64,000 nt of DNA from the NCBI RefSeq assembly GCF_001908275.1, contig NZ_CP018620.1, forward strand, positions 3,286,001 to 3,350,000, given 5' to 3'. The notes under the pieces are model-generated. The model was not told the DNA's origin. It made no database searches and worked only from the letters and a program-made list of their open reading frames with translations. Of this stretch, positions 55,046 to 64,000 are shown one piece after another; position 1 is the stretch's first letter; every line of letters begins with the position of its first letter. The stretch is from Paenibacillus xylanexedens (GTDB taxonomy: Bacteria; Bacillota; Bacilli; Paenibacillales; Paenibacillaceae). The position numbers were made by a program, and so were the translations under genes.

Positions 55046-55597
55046 ATGAGTAAAGCTACGAAAACAACAAATGAAGTCAGAAATGCGATTCAAAACCGTC
55101 GTACGGTGAAAAAATTCAAAAAAGAAGCTGTTCCTACACAGCAGATTATAGAATTGCTGGATACGGCAGTCTGGGCTCCTAACCATAAACTGCGTGAACC
55201 TTGGAGATTTTTGTTGTTTACCGGAAATGGACGGAAGAAACTGGCGGAGGCTATTGATGCAGAGATGGGAGAAGACAACAAATTCTCAGCCAATATTATG
55301 CAAGTTCCATCCGTTATGCTTGTTGTGCTGGAAGAAGATCCAAGACAGAATATCTGGGACGAAGACTTCGCTGCGGTCAGTGCATTGGTTCAGAACTTTA
55401 TGCTTGCAGCCTGGAGTGAAGACATTGGAACGTTCTGGGTGACCAAGCCATTCTTGTACGCTCCCAAATTCCGCAAACCGCTTGGAATAGAGGCGGGAGA
55501 GAAGATTGTAGGTATGATTTATATGGGATATCCTGATGTTATTCCTTCTGCCAAAGAACGCACACCAGCTAAGGACAAACTCACTCTTTTTGAATAA
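55046..55597 (+). CDS. Nitroreductase family protein
   Basis: A 183-residue FMN-dependent oxidoreductase of the nitroreductase fold. 'IQNRRTVKKFKKEAVP' is the FMN-phosphate-binding start; 'AVWAPNHKLREPWRFLLFTG' and 'NFMLAAWSEDIGTFWVT' are family blocks. Substrates of such enzymes are quinones, nitro compounds or flavins; not predictable here. GGAGG 8 nt upstream supports ATG 55046 over the earlier in-frame GTG/ATG at 55007-55010. It is a single gene with its own terminator. Confidence 0.9.
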   Translation: MSKATKTTNEVRNAIQNRRTVKKFKKEAVPTQQIIELLDTAVWAPNHKLREPWRFLLFTGNGRKKLAEAIDAEMGEDNKFSANIMQVPSVMLVVLEEDPRQNIWDEDFAAVSALVQNFMLAAWSEDIGTFWVTKPFLYAPKFRKPLGIEAGEKIVGMIYMGYPDVIPSAKERTPAKDKLTLFE

Positions 55598-55652
55598 TAA
55601 ATTATTGTAGACCTTAGCTATATAAGATCCCCTTACGTTTACAGGGAAATCT

Positions 55653-55700
55653 ACGTACAAGTACCTTTCTTCACAGAAGAGAAGGGCTTGTACGTTTTTT
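55653..55700 (+). terminator. Terminator after the nitroreductase gene
   Basis: ACGTACAAG (55653-55661) pairs perfectly with CTTGTACGT (55687-55695), with an inner CTTTCTTC/GAAGAGAAGG pairing and T6. Confidence 0.88.
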
Positions 55701-55840
55701 GTCATGTTGGCGTATCCGCGTTGTAGAATCTGCATAAGGAATCCTTCTCGATCTTCCTCTGCTGTTTACAGTTTCATGCCCATTTCACTGCCTTTGCGTA
55801 AATCGGCCTGTTCTTTGCTCCATATGCTTCTAAAATAGCT

Positions 55841-57451
55841 TCAAAATAAATTAAGATCCAATTGACGATACTGGATGGCTTCAGCCACATGAGCTGTCAC
55901 AATTTCACCTTCATGGTCCAGATCGGCAATTGTCTGTGCCATCTTGATTATCCGATCATGTGCACGCATGCTCAGGTTTAACGTTTGCAGCGTTTGCTCT
56001 AACAGTTGCTCTGCCTCTTGGGGGAGATGGATCGTTCGTCGCAAAAGCGTGCCCGAAAGCTGGCTATTCCAACGAACTGAACTTTGGGCATAACGTGTAG
56101 CCTGAATTTGATGAGCATGGATGACTTTTGCCTGCATTTCTGCAGAGGAAGGTGAGGCAGCTGATTTACGCCACTCGCCTGGTGGAGGAACTTCAACCTG
56201 AAGATCAATGCGGTCCAGCAGTGGTCCTGAAATTTTGGCTCGGTACGCGGCAACACGGGCTGGACTACATATGCAGCGTTGCTCCTCCGAATGAGCGGAC
56301 AAATAACCGCAGGGACAGGGATTCATGGAACATGCTAGCATGAACTGGGCCGGAAAGGTGAACGCAGCCCGTGCCCGACTGATTGTCACTGTGCGATCCT
56401 CTAACGGCTGCCTTAATACCTCCAGCACTTGGCGCTGGAATTCAGGTAATTCATCCAGAAACAATATGCCCCGGTGGGCAAGGCTCACTTCACCTGGTTT
56501 TGGGATACCACCGCCTCCAATCAGACCAGAGGTGGATATCGTGTGGTGAGGAGAGCGAAAAGGTCTGTCTGCAATCAGGCCTTGAGGCGCTTCTTTCAAC
56601 TTGCCTGCGGCACTTAATACTTTGGTGACTTCCAACGCTTCATCTTCTGACAAAGGAGGAAGGATGGAGGGTAGACGTTTGATTAACATCGTTTTGCCCG
56701 TGCCTGGCGGTCCAACGAGCAGTATATTATGCATGCCGGCTGCAGCAATCATAAGCGCGCGTTTTACATGATGCTGCCCTAGAACATCACTATAGTCGTC
56801 TGCAAATAATGGTGTTTGTCTCGTCTTCCTATCCGCCATCTTATGAGTCTTATCAGTTATAGGAGCAGCGAGGTGTGCATAATTTTTCAACACGACTGGT
56901 CCTGCATTCGAATTATTTGGTATTCCCACCGAACTAGCGGGTTGATCTGGGTTTTCCGCAGCAATATCCTGTAAATGACGAATGCCAAACACCTGGATAC
57001 CTCGAATCAGTGACGCTTCCTCCACGTTATCCAAAGGCAGGAGCACGGACGTAAAGCCTTGTCGTTTGGCCAGATCCACCATGGATAAAATGCCGGGCAC
57101 GGACCTGATCGAACCGTCCAACGCCAGTTCGCCAACCACTAGTGTCCGTTCCTGGGGAGGAAGTACAAGCTGGCCGCTTGTCATAAGTAAACCAATAGCG
57201 ATGGCCAGATCAAAGGAAGATCCTTCCTTGCGCAGATCTGCGGGGGCCAGATTGATTGTGATTCGCTGTAAAGGATACTGATATCCGCAGTTTTTAATCG
57301 CTGCACGAACACGTTCAACGGCCTCACGAATGGCTGAATCCGGTAAACCGATGATGGATGTCTGTGGCAGACCATTGGATAAATCGGTTTCCACCTCGAT
57401 CAGAACACCATCGATTCCGTACAAACACGCACTGTGTAATTTTCCGTACAT
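55841..57451 (-). CDS. comM: YifB/ComM family Mg-chelatase-like AAA+ ATPase
   Basis: A 536-residue helicase-type AAA+ protein. An N-terminal Lon-substrate-like domain (about 1-170, 'GLPQTSIIGLPDSAIREAVE'), then Walker A 'VGPPGTGKTMLIKRLPSILP', Walker B 'FLDELPEF', 'RAAFTFPAQFMLACSMNPCP', and a C-terminal Mg-chelatase domain. In Gram-negatives ComM is the branch-migration helicase of natural transformation. On the minus strand ATG 57451 has GAGGTG about 10 nt upstream; a GTG at 57469 is in frame. It lies between operons, opposite to its neighbours, in the accessory block before sucC and within 4 kb of dprA. Confidence 0.93.
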   Translation of the reverse strand: MYGKLHSACLYGIDGVLIEVETDLSNGLPQTSIIGLPDSAIREAVERVRAAIKNCGYQYPLQRITINLAPADLRKEGSSFDLAIAIGLLMTSGQLVLPPQERTLVVGELALDGSIRSVPGILSMVDLAKRQGFTSVLLPLDNVEEASLIRGIQVFGIRHLQDIAAENPDQPASSVGIPNNSNAGPVVLKNYAHLAAPITDKTHKMADRKTRQTPLFADDYSDVLGQHHVKRALMIAAAGMHNILLVGPPGTGKTMLIKRLPSILPPLSEDEALEVTKVLSAAGKLKEAPQGLIADRPFRSPHHTISTSGLIGGGGIPKPGEVSLAHRGILFLDELPEFQRQVLEVLRQPLEDRTVTISRARAAFTFPAQFMLACSMNPCPCGYLSAHSEEQRCICSPARVAAYRAKISGPLLDRIDLQVEVPPPGEWRKSAASPSSAEMQAKVIHAHQIQATRYAQSSVRWNSQLSGTLLRRTIHLPQEAEQLLEQTLQTLNLSMRAHDRIIKMAQTIADLDHEGEIVTAHVAEAIQYRQLDLNLF

Positions 57452-57867
57452 AACAAAGAAACACCTCACTCGATTCTTGACTCCGCATAATACGGGCCAG
57501 TCTACGAATTAAGGTGCTTCCTCAGCTTCTATTAAGCATTTTATATAAAAGGAATCATGGAGTCAACCTGTCATTATCATTGCTGTAGTCATCTTTCCTG
57601 ATCCCTGAATTTTATTTCTGGAAGGAAATCATTAAATAGCTTTGGTGAAAATGGTTACGTATAAACTTTCATTATGATTATTAAATTTGACCCGAGAAAG
57701 CGTGAATCTGTTCGATGGACTTATCTATTATTGTTGTTAAATCATGGGGCTGAACTGCTGATTATCTAATTACATTTATGTTTTACACAATCTAATTTAT
57801 CATAATTAAATTGAATAGTAAAATCATTTGTGCTCAATTATTCTGTTTTTTTTCTATTTTGTGATAG
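57452..57867. other. AT-rich divergent region between comM and ohrR
   Basis: No gene is supported in this AT-rich stretch; promoters for the minus-strand comM and the plus-strand MarR-type gene should both lie here, but boxes are not clear. Confidence 0.4.
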
Positions 57868-57879
57868 TATAGATCTATA
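57868..57879. promoter_or_regulatory. 12-bp palindrome before the OhrR-like gene
   Basis: TATAGATCTATA is a perfect palindrome 51 bp before the MarR/OhrR-like gene, followed by TTCCT/AGGAA inverted arms (57881-57898). It could be the operator for self-repression. Confidence 0.4.
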
Positions 57880-57930
57880 GTTCCTGTATTATTAGGAATA
57901 GATTGCACAATAGGCAGGTGAGAAAGACAT

Positions 57931-58386
57931 ATGCAGACTGACAGTTTGAAGCTGGATAACCAATTATGCTTTGCCATATATGCTTGTTCACGTGAGATTA
58001 CGAAGATGTACCAGCCTTATCTGGAGGTACTTGGCGTAACGTATTCCCAGTATTTGGTGTTGATGGTTTTGTGGGAACGTGAAGAATGTACGGTTAAGGA
58101 GATCGGGGAGGCTCTCTATCTCGATTCGGGAACGTTGACACCACTTCTCAAACGTTTGCAGTCAGCAGGACTTATTAATCGCGAACGCTCAGCTCAGGAC
58201 GAACGAAAAGTATTAATTACACTAACCGACTCGGGTCGTGAGTTGCGGAACAAGGCATTATCCATACCTGAATCCATTCAGGGAGATGCGTGTTTGAACA
58301 GTACAGAGTTTGAAACATTGCTGGGTCAGTTCAAAGGATTGCTGGAGAAAGTTCACGAAACCAACACTAACGCAGCCAAAAAATAA
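57931..58386 (+). CDS. ohrR: MarR-family regulator, OhrR-like (organic peroxide sensor)
   Basis: A 151-residue MarR-type winged-helix repressor. The N-terminal 'LDNQLCFAIYACSREI' contains Cys13 in the place of the peroxide-sensing Cys of OhrR, plus a second Cys19. The wing region 'YLDSGTLTPLLKRLQSAGLI' and 'RSAQDERKVLITLTDSG' are typical. OhrR represses the peroxidase gene ohr until oxidised by organic peroxides; no ohr is seen in this window, so the target is elsewhere or different. GGCAGGTGAG precedes ATG 57931. Confidence 0.88.
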   Translation: MQTDSLKLDNQLCFAIYACSREITKMYQPYLEVLGVTYSQYLVLMVLWEREECTVKEIGEALYLDSGTLTPLLKRLQSAGLINRERSAQDERKVLITLTDSGRELRNKALSIPESIQGDACLNSTEFETLLGQFKGLLEKVHETNTNAAKK

Positions 58387-58406
58387 AATGTAGTTTTACA
58401 TCAAGG

Positions 58407-58434
58407 AAACCTCAGTTTTTAGCTGAGGTTTTTT
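58407..58434 (+). terminator. Terminator after ohrR
   Basis: AAACCTCAG (58407-58415) pairs with CTGAGGTTT (58423-58431), T-run tail. Confidence 0.87.
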
Positions 58435-58510
58435 CCATATATACCCAAGCATTCACAATATGGGATCATACTCATATCAAAATACTGTCTATTAAACATT
58501 AATTTTTTAA

Positions 58511-58538
58511 GGAAAGCGTTTTAAAAACGTGTTACAAT
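58511..58538 (+). promoter_or_regulatory. Possible promoter and cre-like site of sucCD
   Basis: TACAAT (58533-58538) is a likely -10 box. GGAAAGCGTTTTAA (58511-58524) upstream has the AAAGCGTTT cre core but two mismatches, so CcpA control is only suggested. Confidence 0.35.
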
Positions 58539-58629
58539 GAATTGGGTTTAAGTGAAAATAGTCAACATTTGTCTTTTGTTAGTCTACCAACCCGCCTTGT
58601 TGCAGTCATGTTGATAGGAGGATTCGAGA

Positions 58630-59790
58630 ATGAATATCCATGAATATCAAGGAAAAGAAGTACTGAAACAGTATGGAGTTACCGTTCCAAACGGAAAGGT
58701 TGCTTATACAGTCGATGAAGCGGTTGCGGCCGCAGAGGCACTGGGCAGTCCGGTGACTGTTGTTAAAGCGCAAATTCACGCAGGTGGCCGGGGTAAAGCC
58801 GGCGGCGTAAAAGTGGCAAAGAGTACGGATGAAGTTCGTGCCTATGCTTCCGAAATTCTGGGCAAAGTATTGGTAACACACCAGACTGGACCAGAAGGTA
58901 AAGAAGTGAAACGTCTTCTGATTGAAGAAGGATGCGATATCCGCAAAGAGTATTATGTGGGTGTTGTTGTGGACCGTGCCACAGGCCGTGTAGTTATGAT
59001 GGCTTCCGAAGAAGGCGGTACTGAGATTGAAGAAGTAGCTGAAGCTACACCTGAGAAAATTTTCAAAGAAATCATTGACCCTGCCATTGGATTGCAAGTG
59101 TTCCAGGCCCGTAAACTGGCCTACAGCATTAAGATTCCGAATGAACTGGTGAACAAAGCTGTTAAGTTCATGCTCGCGCTGTACACTGCATTTGTCGAAA
59201 AAGATTGCTCTATTGCCGAGATCAATCCTCTCGTTGTTACCGGAGATGGAAACGTTATCGCGCTAGATGCGAAATTAAACTTTGACTCCAACGCCCTGTT
59301 CCGTCACAAAGACATTTTGGAACTGCGTGACCTGGATGAAGAGGATGAAAAAGAAATCGAAGCTTCCAAATACGACCTCAGCTACATAGCACTTGATGGC
59401 AACATCGGCTGTATGGTCAATGGTGCGGGACTTGCCATGGCAACGATGGATATTATTAAATACTACGGTGGAGACCCGGCCAACTTCCTTGACGTTGGGG
59501 GCGGTGCAACAACAGAGAAGGTGACTGAAGCATTTAAGATCATCTTGTCCGATGCCAAAGTAGCTGGGATCTTTGTTAACATCTTCGGTGGCATCATGCG
59601 CTGTGATGTTATCGCCAATGGTGTTGTTGAAGCCGCGAAGCAGCTTGGCCTGACCAAACCGCTGGTTGTTCGTCTTGAAGGAACTAACGTGGAGCTTGGC
59701 AAACGTATTCTGGGTGAATCTGGCCTGAATATCGTTCCTGCTGATTCCATGGCCGATGGTGCACAAAAAATTGTTGCCCTCGTAAAATAA
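58630..59790 (+). CDS. sucC: Succinyl-CoA synthetase (ADP-forming) beta subunit
   Basis: A 386-residue ATP-grasp subunit of the TCA-cycle enzyme that turns succinyl-CoA into succinate with ATP formation. '[17 protein letters not shown]' is the canonical start; '[18 protein letters not shown]' binds nucleotide; '[20 protein letters not shown]' holds the Mg site; '[15 protein letters not shown]' lies near the CoA-binding subunit interface. TAGGAGGA is 7-8 nt before ATG 58630. It is followed after 63 bp by sucD. Confidence 0.97.
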   Translation: MNIHEYQGKEVLKQYGVTVPNGKVAYTVDEAVAAAEALGSPVTVVKAQIHAGGRGKAGGVKVAKSTDEVRAYASEILGKVLVTHQTGPEGKEVKRLLIEEGCDIRKEYYVGVVVDRATGRVVMMASEEGGTEIEEVAEATPEKIFKEIIDPAIGLQVFQARKLAYSIKIPNELVNKAVKFMLALYTAFVEKDCSIAEINPLVVTGDGNVIALDAKLNFDSNALFRHKDILELRDLDEEDEKEIEASKYDLSYIALDGNIGCMVNGAGLAMATMDIIKYYGGDPANFLDVGGGATTEKVTEAFKIILSDAKVAGIFVNIFGGIMRCDVIANGVVEAAKQLGLTKPLVVRLEGTNVELGKRILGESGLNIVPADSMADGAQKIVALVK

Positions 59791-59853
59791 GTTCATTCCT
59801 TAGTACCGGAGCTGTCCGGGAATTGAAAAATAACCGTAAGGATGTGAAGCAAC

Positions 59854-60783
59854 GTGAGTATTTTGATCGATAAAAATACAAAAGTCATTACGCAAGGCAT
59901 TACGGGTTCAACGGGAATGTTCCACACGAAGGGCGCATTGGACTACGGAACCCAGATGGTAGGCGGAGTTACACCGGGTAAAGGCGGAACTAATGTGGAT
60001 ATCACGTTGGAAGACGGTACAGTAGCTAGTCTGCCGGTGTTCAACACTGTGCAGGAAGCGAAGGAAGCTACAGGCGCAACAGCGAGCGTCATTTACGTTC
60101 CTCCTGCATTTGCAGCAGATTCCATTATGGAAGCTGTTGATGCTGAGCTGGACCTCGTAATCTGTATTACAGAAGGTATTCCTGTTCTTGACATGATCAA
60201 GGTTGACCGCTTTATGGAAGGTAAAGATACTGTCCTGATCGGACCAAACTGTCCAGGTGTCATTACACCAGGCGAATGTAAAATCGGTATCATGCCTGGT
60301 TATATCCATATGGCAGGGCACGTAGGCGTTGTTTCCCGTAGTGGAACACTTACCTATGAAGCCGTTCATCAACTGACAACACGTGGCATTGGACAATCTT
60401 CTGCTGTAGGAATCGGGGGAGACCCTGTAAAAGGCTCCGAGTTCATTGATATCCTGAAGCGGTTCAATGAAGATCCACAGACTCATGCGGTCATCATGAT
60501 TGGTGAGATTGGTGGTACAGCTGAAGAGGATGCTGCAGATTGGGTACGTGAAAACATGACCAAACCGGTTGTTGGCTTTATCGGTGGCGTAACAGCGCCT
60601 CCAGGCAAACGGATGGGCCATGCTGGCGCTATTATCTCTGGCGGTAAAGGTACAGCCAAAGAGAAAATTGCGAAGCTGGAATCATGTGGAATCAAAGTTG
60701 CACCAACTCCTGCTGAGATGGGTTCGACTTTGGTGAGTGTACTTGAGGAACGCGGTATTTTGAATTTGTGCACGACACATTAA
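59854..60783 (+). CDS. sucD: Succinyl-CoA synthetase (ADP-forming) alpha subunit
   Basis: A 309-residue CoA-binding subunit. N-terminal Rossmann part ('[19 protein letters not shown]'), '[20 protein letters not shown]', and the phosphorylated His (about 256) in '[15 protein letters not shown]'. GTG 59854 lies about 10 nt behind AAGGATG and gives the family-typical '[12 protein letters not shown]'. It ends the sucCD operon; a terminator follows. Confidence 0.97.
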   Translation: MSILIDKNTKVITQGITGSTGMFHTKGALDYGTQMVGGVTPGKGGTNVDITLEDGTVASLPVFNTVQEAKEATGATASVIYVPPAFAADSIMEAVDAELDLVICITEGIPVLDMIKVDRFMEGKDTVLIGPNCPGVITPGECKIGIMPGYIHMAGHVGVVSRSGTLTYEAVHQLTTRGIGQSSAVGIGGDPVKGSEFIDILKRFNEDPQTHAVIMIGEIGGTAEEDAADWVRENMTKPVVGFIGGVTAPPGKRMGHAGAIISGGKGTAKEKIAKLESCGIKVAPTPAEMGSTLVSVLEERGILNLCTTH

Positions 60784-60863
60784 TTCTTTTTCGTTATAAT
60801 AGAAGAAACGGCTCGGAAATGATTTATTTCTGGTAGACCGACTATTATGGTTACGGAAAAGGT

Positions 60864-60908
60864 AAGCAACCTTTTGTCCTTGAACAGGGCGAAGGGTTGC
60901 TTTTTTGC
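60864..60908 (+). terminator. Terminator after sucD
   Basis: AAGCAACC (60864-60871) pairs with GGTTGCTT (60895-60902), extended inside by TTTTGTCC/GGGCGAAG with G-U pairs, then T6. Confidence 0.88.
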
Positions 60909-61026
60909 GTTTTTTTACGGGAAAAGGGGGAGGAATTGTCCCTCATCTGCGTAAACGCTTGCATTCCGTGGTCACTTAACACACAATATGAGGGAAGATC
61001 TCTTCCCGCTTTGGGAGGTTTATGGT

Positions 61027-62155
61027 ATGGAAGAACGATGGATCTTGTTTGGGTTACATGAGATGGAGGGTATTGGCAAGAAAACAATCTCGAAACTGAT
61101 TCTGGGACAACATGAATTAACCGATCTATTGAATTATGGGGAAAGCGACTGGGTCGCAGCAGGTTTGCGCAAAGATCAAGCTGCACGTTTGGCTAGCCAA
61201 TTTACTATCGACTGGATCGAGAGTAAAAGAGAACACGTTTACAATCAGGGGATAGAGGTTATTACTTATCTGGATCAGAATTATCCCATATTAATGAAGG
61301 AAACCGTTCAGCCTCCCTGGGTAATGTATGCTCGAGGGGATGTTAGTTTGCTTCACAATTCGTCTATTGCCATGGTGGGAACTCGTATGCCAACCGTGTA
61401 TGGGCGCAAAGTTGGAGAAAAGCTGGCAGAGCAATTATGCAATGCAGGACTGACGATTGTAAGCGGGCTTGCCCGCGGTATTGATAGCGTATGTCATGAG
61501 GCAGTACTACGTGCTAAAGGAAAAACGATTGCAGTATTTGGAACAGGGATTGATAATATATACCCACCCGAAAATACAAGCCTCGCTGAACGAATCGCGG
61601 AGACGGCTGCTTTTGTCGGAATATCCACCAGGTACGAGAGCGCGCCAGGGATTATTTCCGGAACGGAATCGAATCATTGCCGGTCTGACATTGGGAACAT
61701 TGGTTGTTGAGGCTGACATTCGCAGTGGTTCACTCATTACAGCAGATGCTGCGCTTGAAGCAGGCAGGGATGTATTTGCAGTCCCTGGACCTATTACATC
61801 GCCGAAAAGTCGGGGAGCACACAATCTTATCCGTCAAGGGGCCAAATTGGTCACTTGTGCAGCAGATGTATTGGAAGAGTATCGATTGGGCTTGCCAAAT
61901 GCAGAACAACTTCCTTACAATAGAGGACGTTCGACCGAAACAAGCGAGCCTTCCGGGCGAGGGATATTCGCTGAGGTTAAGCTCTCTCCAGATGAACAAC
62001 GTGTGATTTATCTGTTGGAACAGGGAGAACAATCATTGGATCAACTGGTTGAGCTGCTTGGTTGGGATTTTGGACATTTGCATTCAGTTCTGTTATCTTT
62101 AATCATAAAAAAGCAGATTAGCCAATTACCAGGCACTAAATACGCGAGGGTATGA
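61027..62155 (+). pseudogene. dprA: DNA-processing protein DprA, split by a frameshift
   Basis: DprA loads RecA on incoming single-stranded DNA during transformation. The first frame (from ATG 61027 behind GGGAGG) carries the SAM-like N-terminal domain and most of the Rossmann fold ('SIAMVGTRMPTVYGR', 'IVSGLARGIDSVCHE', 'FGTGIDNIYPPEN') up to 'AERIAET' near 61605. The reading then continues in another frame as 'LLLSEYPPGTRARQGLFPER' and 'NRIIAGLTLGTLVVEAD', with the C-terminal winged helix ending at 62155. The net shift equals two lost bases or one gained at about 61605-61607. A genuine inactivation or a read error are both possible. Confidence 0.88.
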
Positions 62156-62229
62156 CGAAGCTACAACCTACGTAGTGCGTGGAAATATATAATTAGCAGA
62201 AGTTATTAACTATGCATAAGCTTACAGAA

Positions 62230-62251
62230 ACAGTTTCATGACAGTTTCATG
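62230..62251 (+). repeat. 11-bp tandem repeat before topA
   Basis: ACAGTTTCATG occurs twice head to tail immediately before the topA ribosome site. Confidence 0.6.
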
Positions 62252-62271
62252 ACTGAGAGGAGGATGAACCT

Positions 62272-64000
62272 ATGGCGGATGCACTCGTAATCGTGGAGTC
62301 GCCCTCAAAGGCGAAGACGATAGGCAAATATTTAGGCAGCAAGTTCATCGTAAAAGCTTCGATGGGGCATATTCGCGATTTGCCAAAGAGTCAGATCGGC
62401 GTTGAGGTAGAGAATGATTTTAATCCGAAATATATTACGATCCGCGGCAAAGGTTCAATTTTGAAAGAACTGAAGGATGCACGGAAGAAAGTGAAAAAAG
62501 TGTATCTCGCAGCTGACCCGGATCGCGAAGGTGAGGCTATCGCATGGCATTTGGCCCATGCCCTTGAACTGGACGATACGGCAGATTGCCGGGTTGTATT
62601 TAATGAAATTACAAAACAGGCGGTCAAAGATGCGTTCAAAACGCCGCGGAAAATCAATATGGATTTGGTTAACGCGCAACAGGCAAGACGTATTCTGGAT
62701 CGGCTCGTTGGATATAAAATTAGTCCGTTATTATGGAAGAAAGTAAAAAAAGGATTGTCTGCAGGCCGGGTTCAGTCCGTGGCTGTTAAAATCATTTTAG
62801 ATCGTGAAAATGAAATTGATGATTTTGAGCCGGAAGAATACTGGAGCATTACTGCCAAACTGACAGCAGACGGCAATCCGTTTGAAGCCAAGTTTCATAA
62901 ACTGAACGGGGCCAAAACAGAGCTGGGCAGTGAAGCGGAAGTGCAAGCGATCCTGAAACAGATCGAAGGTGCAGACTTTACGATCAAGGAAGTTAAAGAG
63001 AAAGAACGGAGCCGTAACCCTTCCGCCCCGTTTACAACGAGTTCTCTGCAACAGGAAGCGGCGCGTAAATTGAATTTCAGAGCTTCCAAGACGATGTCAG
63101 TCGCCCAACAACTATATGAAGGTGTAGACCTTGGAAAAGAAGGCACAGTAGGTCTCATCACGTATATGCGTACTGACTCCACACGAATTGCGGCATCTGC
63201 ACAAGAAGAAGCCAAAGAATATATCGTTGGTAAGTATGGTGAGCCATTTGCACCTGAGACTCCACGAAACTATTCCAAAAAAGCAGCTAATGCTCAGGAT
63301 GCGCATGAAGCGATTCGTCCAACTTCAATTCTGCGTGACCCTGACTCAATCAAGTCGTTTATGAGTCGTGATCAGTTCCGGTTGTATAAACTGGTATGGG
63401 AACGTTTTGTAGCGAGCCAAATGTCTTCGGCTATTCTGGATACACTCTCTGTAGATATTGCTGCGGGGGACACCATTTTCCGTGCAGCAGGTTCGAAGGT
63501 ACGATTCCAAGGTTTCATGAAGGTATATGTTGAAGGAAACGACGATGGTACAACCGATGAAGATCGTCTGCTGCCTCCGTTGAAAAGTGGAGATGTGCTT
63601 GAGAAGCAGGAGATTGAGCCAAAACAGCATTTTACACAACCTCCCCCCCGTTATACGGAGGCAAGGTTGGTTAAGACGCTTGAGGAATTGGGTATAGGGC
63701 GTCCGAGTACATATGCGCCAACACTGGAGACCATTCAGAAGCGCGGATATGTTGCAATTGAGGAAAAGAAATTCATGCCGACCGAGCTGGGTGAACTGGT
63801 CATCGAACAGATGGAAGAGTTTTTCCCTGAAATCCTGAATGTAGAGTTTACCGCGAACATGGAAGGTGATCTTGACCATGTGGAGGAAGGTTCCGAGGAT
63901 TGGGTCAAAGTACTCGCAGAATTCTATGAATCTTTTGAGAAACGCCTTGAGTTTGCGGAAGAAGAAATGAAAGAAATCGAGATTGAAGACGAAGTATCGG
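62272..64000 (+). CDS. topA: DNA topoisomerase I (3' end outside window)
   Basis: The first 576 residues of a type IA topoisomerase that relaxes negative supercoils. The Toprim domain shows '[18 protein letters not shown]' and '[17 protein letters not shown]' (metal site). The catalytic Tyr298 lies in '[14 protein letters not shown]'. 'AHEAIRPTS' and '[19 protein letters not shown]' and '[19 protein letters not shown]' are core motifs. GGAGG (62259-62263) is 8 nt before ATG 62272. The frame is open to the window end, so zinc-ribbon repeats of the C-terminus are not seen. It follows dprA as in Bacillus. Confidence 0.96.
   Translation, partial: MADALVIVESPSKAKTIGKYLGSKFIVKASMGHIRDLPKSQIGVEVENDFNPKYITIRGKGSILKELKDARKKVKKVYLAADPDREGEAIAWHLAHALELDDTADCRVVFNEITKQAVKDAFKTPRKINMDLVNAQQARRILDRLVGYKISPLLWKKVKKGLSAGRVQSVAVKIILDRENEIDDFEPEEYWSITAKLTADGNPFEAKFHKLNGAKTELGSEAEVQAILKQIEGADFTIKEVKEKERSRNPSAPFTTSSLQQEAARKLNFRASKTMSVAQQLYEGVDLGKEGTVGLITYMRTDSTRIAASAQEEAKEYIVGKYGEPFAPETPRNYSKKAANAQDAHEAIRPTSILRDPDSIKSFMSRDQFRLYKLVWERFVASQMSSAILDTLSVDIAAGDTIFRAAGSKVRFQGFMKVYVEGNDDGTTDEDRLLPPLKSGDVLEKQEIEPKQHFTQPPPRYTEARLVKTLEELGIGRPSTYAPTLETIQKRGYVAIEEKKFMPTELGELVIEQMEEFFPEILNVEFTANMEGDLDHVEEGSEDWVKVLAEFYESFEKRLEFAEEEMKEIEIEDEVS

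Noticed and set aside
60946..60962. cre-like sequence before dprA
   Set aside because: Two mismatches to the consensus and no reason to expect catabolite control of dprA.

Overview
The window looks like a Paenibacillus chromosome (Firmicutes). The gene order from rsmD-coaD-ylbJ-sepM-ylbM through yceD-rpmF-fapR-plsX-fab genes-rnc-smc-ftsY, ylxM-ffh-rpsP-khpA-rimM-trmD, rplS-lepB-rbgA-rnhB-ylqG-ylqH-yraN, sucCD and dprA-topA is the classic Bacillales core. Strong AGGAGG ribosome sites, Bacillus-like terminators, CcpA (cre), FapR and Fnr-type sites, and a GH74-X2-CBM3 xyloglucanase next to YesM/YesN-type regulators all fit that genus. I saw no rRNA, tRNA, CRISPR array or insertion sequence.

Region 1 (1-16.7 kb) is a carbohydrate-use locus. 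It holds a truncated AraC regulator, three small intracellular enzymes (alpha/beta hydrolase, SGNH esterase, SMP-30 lactonase), a secreted xyloglucanase, an AraC-type response regulator with its sensor kinase, a three-gene sugar ABC importer and a GH2 beta-galactosidase. The likely logic is: cut xyloglucan outside, sense and import the oligosaccharides, then trim them inside, under CcpA repression. Region 2 (16.7-18.3 kb) holds three small proteins I cannot assign.

Region 3 (18.3-62 kb) is the housekeeping backbone. It covers coenzyme A, rRNA methylation, fatty-acid and phospholipid synthesis under FapR, RNase III, SMC, the SRP pathway (FtsY, YlxM, Ffh), ribosome and tRNA maturation, secretion (signal peptidase), succinyl-CoA synthetase, DNA processing and topoisomerase I (cut by the window end). 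Accessory genes interrupt this backbone: flavohemoglobin hmp, a haemolysin-III-like membrane protein, a VOC/FG-GAP/deacetylase group between trmD and rplS, and a group between yraN and sucC containing a possible RiPP precursor, a secreted Ig-like protein, a nitroreductase, ComM and OhrR.

The most interesting points are: (a) two copies of a structured intergenic element, upstream of fabG and rimM, that share a conserved core but have different outer helices that still pair; (b) an orphan 53-residue peptide with a lasso-type leader but no usable ring acceptor; (c) single frameshifts that split both hmp and dprA; (d) an Fnr/CRP-type palindrome placed about 41 bp upstream of a likely hmp transcription start; (e) a perfect 14-nt direct repeat and a cre-like site in front of the sugar-binding-protein gene, and a large hairpin between that gene and its permeases.
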